Below, piece after piece: positions 58,417 through 64,000 of a DNA stretch of 64,000 nt; the stretch's first letter is position 1; each line of letters starts with the position of its first letter. The stretch spans positions 36,421,787 through 36,485,786 of the forward strand of contig OY720346.1 of assembly GCA_963082975.1 (NCBI GenBank). The letters run 5' to 3'. Under the pieces are notes generated by a model. It saw only the letters and a list, made by a program, of their open reading frames with translations. It searched no databases and was not told where the DNA came from. This stretch comes from Labia minor. Taxonomy: Eukaryota > Arthropoda > Insecta > Dermaptera > Spongiphoridae. Both the position numbers and the translations under genes were made by a program.

Positions 58417-60204
58417 ATTGGCAATCTGAGTTGTAATTAACATCGAGGCGTAAAGACCGAATGAATGCTGAATTGATGAGTCTTGACAGAATCTCGAAAG
58501 AGAAATGATAAAAAAACAAAAATAGAAATGATTCTCAAATAAAACTTGTTAAAGAAATTAAAATATGACTAAATTTTGATAGAAATCGTTGTTTTCGCAT
58601 CGGATCGATATCTTATTAGCGACGATTGAAGTACTTGATAAAATAATAGCATTAATGGCCGAGGGAACAATGAACTCTGTATACGCCATGGCCAAGTGGC
58701 CTCTCGGTCCCGTTTCGGCTTCTCTCGTTTGGCTCAATACTTCCTCAACTGACCAACATTTTTCAATTCTCAACTTAACATGCATTGAAACAATACTAAT
58801 TTCATGCTCACCCAAAATAAATAAGCAGATTTACGTATTTATTAAAATCCTGAGGGCTTCCTCCACTGTATAGTGTAAAATAGTTGAAATTGGTTTTAAG
58901 ACCTGTGATCTAATTGGTTAGAATAATGCCCGGTTATCCTTGCTTATGGAGGAAACGCAACCAATCAGGTGATATCTTATAAAAGCATCATTAGAAATGT
59001 GGATCCTCAACCAACCAATGGCGACCAAGTATTCACTCAACTCCGGTGCCATTTCTTTTTACAAAATTGCATTTTTATATTTTAAAAAAATAATATGCAA
59101 TTAATGAATTGTACTCACCAGAAAAAAAAATATATATGACGAATAAATTATATTTTGTTTCCTTAATGATTTATCGTTTGCAAAAACTTTATAAAAATGT
59201 TCCACTCACACCAAACATTTTGCCCCGCGGATCTAACTGATTTGGAGGGAGGTGGAGAAGGCATCTAAACAAAAAACATTAAAGTCAAAAGATTTTTGTT
59301 AAATTTTAATTTTAATTTTAAAATAACTTTTATAAATTTTCATTTTTAATACATAAACAAATATTATTTAATTAAATATTTATATTTTATATTAAACTAT
59401 ATTGATTCTAAGAGACATAATCAAATTTTAAAGCGGTAGATTTAAAATATACCTCAAAAAAAGCAATTTAACTTTGAAATCTAGTTAATAAAAAAAGTGT
59501 GAATTTAATTTTGTAAAATTTGAAAAAAATTGTGGGAGTACCCAAGAATATAATTATGAGAGCCAGGGTCGTCTTAAGTTAGCATGAATCCAGAATAAAA
59601 AATTCTTTCAAAAAATTTTGGAAATTAATATATTCAGAATTATTTAATATAAAGAAAAGGCTGAAAGAAATTCAATTTTTGTTTTGTTAATAACTTAAGG
59701 TTTTATTTTTTGTACCCTCTACTATAAAAGAATCGTGTATTGAGTTGAACTTGAAGCTGTTTTTTTAAATTTTTGCCCCATATTTTAAATCACTAGTCGT
59801 AATAAAAAGATGTTAAAAAATAATAAATTAAAAAATCTATAAAATTATTTACAACCAGGACTTTGAATCAATGCTTTTAATATTATGATACAAATAACTA
59901 CATTTTTCAGTTCGATTTGAAAGTCTAACTACTAGTCAATTGAATATTTTCTTTCAAGAAAAGAGGATTTTTAATGAGTAATTTCTAACGATGATTTCAC
60001 CAGAAAAATTAAAATTTTATTTAAAAAGTATAAAATTAATTATTACATTTAACACTCATTGTTTTTTATAAAAACAAAATCAATACAAAAGGAAAATATC
60101 ATTTTTTTACTATAGATTCTTATAAAAATAACAATGGTTTAATTTAAAGAATATTTAAAAAATATGTACATATTTAAAAATTATAAATAAAAATATTTAA
60201 CATT
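58417..60204. promoter_or_regulatory. kis upstream / Rpp30 downstream interval with CCAAT-box cluster
   Basis: Less A+T-rich DNA at about 58,580-58,760 and 58,860-59,060 stands out. The second part has CCAAT boxes in both orientations (about 58,913, 58,961 and 59,015) and a TATAAAAG at about 58,979 on the + strand. A 55-base exon-like segment on the - strand lies at 59210-59264. The rest is plain A+T-rich sequence. A kis promoter here is the simplest reading. Short open frames on both strands in this interval match nothing I know. Confidence 0.4.
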
Positions 60205-61959
60205 TTAAATGCATTTCATTTTCTTTGTTGCAGGTTCTATTTGTTTAATATCCATATCTTTTTCATTCTCGTTATCAGAGACAATTTCTTCATTTTTGGT
60301 ATTATTTTTAGTTAAAGATTCCAAACATTTAACAATAACAACTGATTTTCCATATCGTCTACAATCTAAAAGAATGAAAGTGTTTTTAGATTAGAAAACA
60401 AAATTTATTAAAAATAAATAAATAATGGGAGTAACCTCATTAAATGAAAAATTAATATGCTCATTGAAAATTTATTTAAAAATAATACTAATTCAAATAT
60501 CACCTACCTGCTTTAGTAACTAATTCCACACAAGTATTTAGCAGAGCATTTTTTGATTGTTCTTCACTTAAACCAAACAATAATCCTCTAAGAAAATGTT
60601 AAAAAAAATATTTAAAATATTTGTTTTGATGACATTGATAGCATATTAAATTTAAAAATGTTAAATTTTTTTGATTACCAATTTCGAAACTTAAATTTTA
60701 TATAATTTTTAAACAAAACAATTAGTTTATTTTAAAGGAAATAATGAAATTAAAAGTTATTTTGCAAAGTTAACTAGAATATTTTTAACAATAATATAAA
60801 CAAACTGTTTAAAAATTGTAAAAATTACTCATTAAATAAATTTAATGAGACTTAATATTTCGTTTATAATTTATTTTTAAAGGATACAAGTTTATAATAT
60901 CATAAGGACTTCGAATTTGTTGTTCGTTTGTAGCTCCACTTGATATAACGATTCCCTTGAAAAATATTAATTATCAGTTATTAAGTTGTTATATTTTTAT
61001 TAAAATTAACACTTACATCTGATTTTCCCAAAGCATGATATAAATGACCTGTAGATATTATATTTTTTCTACTAGTTGAATCCAAAATAGCAGGCGAATA
61101 CATAAGTTCATAAAATATTTTTTTTCCCCTTGACAAATTATACATTTTTCTATTTAATTTAAATGGAATTTTGTTGAGGGGATCAAAGGTGAATATGTCA
61201 AAATCATAGGTGGAACATAAATACTAAAATAAATTGATTAATTTATTTTAAAGTAAATAATAGAGAATATATCTTTCACAATGAAATGTACCTGATAAAT
61301 ACTTAAATTAGTTGGAATTGCTGCTAAGATATGATATTTTTTAAAATTTTCTGACTGTCTCTAAAATAAGGAAAATATAATTTTATTTTATGGTAATTAT
61401 AATTATAATTATTAAATTATTTATTGATAAAAATACTTACTAATTTATGAAAACTATTTTGATTCGAAATGGATATAGTTAATCGATTCAAAATCTTTAA
61501 TTTTCCTTGAAATTCCTAAAAAGTAAGATTCATTTAAATTAAAATATTTAAGAAAAAAATATTTAAAAAATACCTCTGAAATTTTTGTCAAATTTATTGG
61601 TTCTGGTATAATGTCTGAAGAAATTTTATTTTCTCCTTTTTTTTTCTTTTTATTAACAACATTTTCAATATCAGAATCATTAAATGTTTGATTAATTGCA
61701 ATAGTCTTATAACCCACTAAAAGAATTAAAACAAAAAATAGAGTGGTAAAATTATTTTATATAATAAAATTGAAATAGTTTATAATTATAGTTTAAAATT
61801 TATTAGTTTAATAGATATTTAACATTAATTTAAAATTTAAAAATATATTTATAAATTATACTCACATTGAATGAGACTGTTAAATATTTTATTAACAGTT
61901 TTATCTTTAAAAATTTCTGAAGAAATATTAAGATCAAAAAATCCCATGTATGTATTCAT
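60205..61959 (-). CDS. Rpp30: ribonuclease P/MRP protein subunit p30 (8 exons)
   Basis: Protein subunit of nuclear RNase P, which removes tRNA 5' leaders, and of RNase MRP. Exons: 1, 61866-61959; 2, 61574-61716; 3, 61441-61515; 4, 61292-61360; 5, 61017-61223; 6, 60888-60955; 7, 60508-60587; 8, 60205-60365. They join in frame to 897 nt, 298 residues (human about 268). Family signatures run in order: MGFFDLNI, LGYKTIAINQ, LKILNRLTISI, YDFDIFTFDP, ELMYSPAILDSTSRKN, GIVISSGATN, RSPYDIINLGLLFGLSEEQS, and a Lys-rich C-terminus. All borders are GT/AG. A second in-frame ATG at 61947 aligns better with the usual family start, so the protein may be four residues shorter. Confidence 0.95.
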
Positions 61960-62214
61960 TATGTAATTCACTTTTCATAAATTATTTATTATCAGATATT
62001 TATCATTAGATTTATAATTCAAAAATAATTTTAAACAAATTTGTAAACCACGTGCTAAATATCAAAACAATATTTGGAAGGGAGCACACATGATCAAATG
62101 TCAGTGATGTCAGTCTTCCGAAATAAACAAAATTAATCAAGAAGCTAGTAACAATATGTATTAATTTTATTATCTATGAAGATAGTTAAAAAACGAGGGA
62201 TTTTTATAGTCACA
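61960..62214 (-). promoter_or_regulatory. Rpp30 upstream region
   Basis: A less A+T-rich stretch at about 62,075-62,125 with repeated TGACATCACTGACAT-like sequence precedes Rpp30 by about 120 bases and is the likely promoter. No TATA box is evident. Confidence 0.35.
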
Positions 62215-63560
62215 GACCATCCGTTATCAGCGTTATCAGACCTAGACACGCAATGTTATTTCTTGATACCGCGTTGTGCGCTATCTGGCGGTGCACCGTC
62301 TAAAAATTTAAAAAAGGGGGTGGGGCGTGTGGCACGTTTTTAAAGGTACTGCTATAATCCCTCAACGGATTGGAAAAAAAAATACCAGTGCGTACCTTAG
62401 ATTATCCTGATTGATTTTGGATATGAAATATTTTTTGGAAATTTCGTGTTTATGGGAGAAAAATTAATATAATTTGCATATAAATTGGGGGTGGGGGCCA
62501 TGTTTTGACAGTTATAGTATGACTTATGAACAAAGAGGGCGAGACCTTCTCCTTGCCCAGTAGATATTTGAATTTAAATATATATTAACACAATTTTTTT
62601 TTAATTAGTGATAATTGCAAAATTTCCCTAAACATTTATAAAAATTAATATACATATGAAATAAGTTTTTTTATTAATTTTTAATATTATAAAATATTTA
62701 ATTTGTGATTAATTATAAAAAGATCAACTATCAAATAGATTCAAACTTTTATTTTCTTAGATTAGATTATAATTAAATATTATTTATATTATTTAATAAT
62801 TATTATTTTTCTATTTATTAAGGATGTCTTTTAAAAAATTGTAATTAACATTCAGCATTCTTTTGGTGTTTCTTAGATTCACAAAAGTCATTTAAACGCT
62901 TTTTCGGTTTTTTAAATTCGGTTTATTTTATTTTAGAAAAAGTTAAATTCATACTAAAGTCATTCAAAAAAATTATTTTACTACTGGGCAAAGCAAACAC
63001 AATGGTGAAGGCCGCGCCATCTCTTGATCTAAAGCCAAGCTTGGGTGAAGGTCGCGCCCTCTTGGGGACAATCATTTCTATCTCGGAACCACGGATGTAC
63101 ATTTACCTTTAGAAGGAATATTGGGAATTAAAAATTGTAGAATTTTAAGTTAAGTGAAAAATCATTTATTTGCAGATAAAACTGACATTTCAGCAATCAA
63201 TTATGCTTATCTCAAATTATTGTCAAAATGTTGATTTTATATCCAAATAAATGATTTTTCACTTAACTGAAAATTCTACATACTTTTATGTAATTTACAT
63301 ATCTAAAAGAAACGAATAAAATTCTACAATTTTTAATTGTCGATATTCCTTCTTAATAAAAATAAATTTAAAAAACGTGCCAAAATTCTGCAAATTTTTA
63401 TTCACAATATTCCTTCTAAATAAAAATAAATTTAAAAAATGTGCCACAAGCCCCCACCCCCTTTTTTTAAAATTTTTTTAGAAGGTCCACCGCCAGATAG
63501 CGCAAAACGAGGTATCAGGAAACAACATTGCCTGTCTAGGTCTGTTAACGGATTGCAGGC
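62215..63560. repeat. foldback element with about 120-bp inverted arms and nested inverted repeats
   Basis: About 62,221-62,341 and 63,435-63,553 are inverted copies (shared phrases AGACCTAGACA, GCGCTATCTGGCGGT and AAAGGGGGTGGGG). Inside, about 63,108-63,185 pairs with 63,233-63,355 (TTTAGAAGGAATATTG, TTAAGTGAAAAATCATTTAT). Three related motifs around AAGAGGGCG-GACCTTC also lie inside. No ORF. Confidence 0.7.
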
Positions 63561-63654
63561 CCCCTAAACTCTATTGTTCTCGATGAAACAAAGTTTTTGG
63601 CGCCATCTGCAGTCGCAGGCATTGGATAATTGAAAAAAAATCAGGATTGTGTGG

Positions 63655-63771
63655 GTGTTGCGTGTATGTGTATCCTGGGAAGAGGCGGAGGGGGGGGGGA
63701 CACCGCCAAAGGAAGGAAGAGCGGCTAGTCACCTCCTCCCCCCCCAGAATAATATCCTGGATGCGCCACTG
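63655..63771. mobile_element. right end of a hAT-like element
   Basis: The sequence closes with CTGGATGCGCCACTG after a run of C residues; read inversely, CAGTGGCGCATCCAG followed by a G-run is a common hAT-type terminus. A matching left end is not evident in the window. Confidence 0.4.
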
Positions 63772-64000
63772 TAAATATAAAATATTATATATTATGTATA
63801 TATTACATGAACATTGCTCGTTTTATCTGGGAATGTAAATTCAATAATTACAAGTTAGAAATTGTCTAATTTACGCACAAGTGAAAAATTAAAGGGTACA
63901 AAATTATTGCTCAGTATTACAATAATACGCACAGTACACATTCCCAGTATATTATTTAAATGCCCAGTAGTGAAAAAAAATTGCAGATAATAAAACTAAA

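Noticed and set aside
58558..58873. Short open frames on both strands near 58.6-58.8 kb
   Set aside because: They overlap each other, match nothing known and lie in a probable promoter region; kept only as part of the regulatory interval.
58911..59052. A 45-codon ATG frame on the - strand
   Set aside because: Too short, no family resemblance, and it overlaps the CCAAT-box cluster.

Overview
The window is nuclear DNA of an insect. Evidence: very A+T-rich sequence (about three quarters by eye), short spliceosomal introns, orthologues of kismet/CHD7, CPT2 and RPP30, the arthropod microRNA mir-965 inside the kismet locus, and a mixed load of Helitrons, hAT, piggyBac-type, Mutator-like, pogo-like and mariner DNA elements plus non-LTR retrotransposon pieces. 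I cannot name the species or, securely, the order.

Layout. 1-29,990 is a gene-poor repeat landscape: a Helitron with a nested hAT MITE (1-1043), a hAT MITE and a pogo-like MITE side by side (3131-4374), two copies of a foldable repeat family called here element A (6361-7839), a Helitron 3' end with a LINE tail and a large palindrome (9322-10685), another element A, a hAT MITE and a LINE relic (10.8-12.5 kb), a LINE/Helitron with a Mutator-like MITE (17.15-18.2 kb), a dead mariner (19.6-20.8 kb), an isolated GC-rich island (23.9-24.3 kb), and a nested LINE/hAT/element A cluster (24.65-26.8 kb and 28.5-29.1 kb).

Genes. CPT2 (29,994-31,970, + strand, one uninterrupted ORF) faces kismet tail to tail. 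kis (- strand) covers 33,703 to about 58,416: 32 coding exons joined here in frame at every junction (13,731 nt, 4,576 residues), with at least two 5' untranslated exons and mir-965 in the 5' intron. Upstream of it, also on the - strand, lies the eight-exon RNase P subunit gene Rpp30 (60,205-61,959). Beyond that, 62.2-63.8 kb holds a foldback element with CTCF-like motifs and a hAT end.

Functionally the three genes are unrelated housekeeping or developmental genes: mitochondrial fatty-acid import (CPT2), chromatin remodelling (kis), and tRNA 5' processing (Rpp30). Only kis and mir-965 form a host-gene/microRNA pair. Exon borders were read by hand from splice signals, phase and similarity to the CHD7 and RPP30 families; no alignment or transcript was available.
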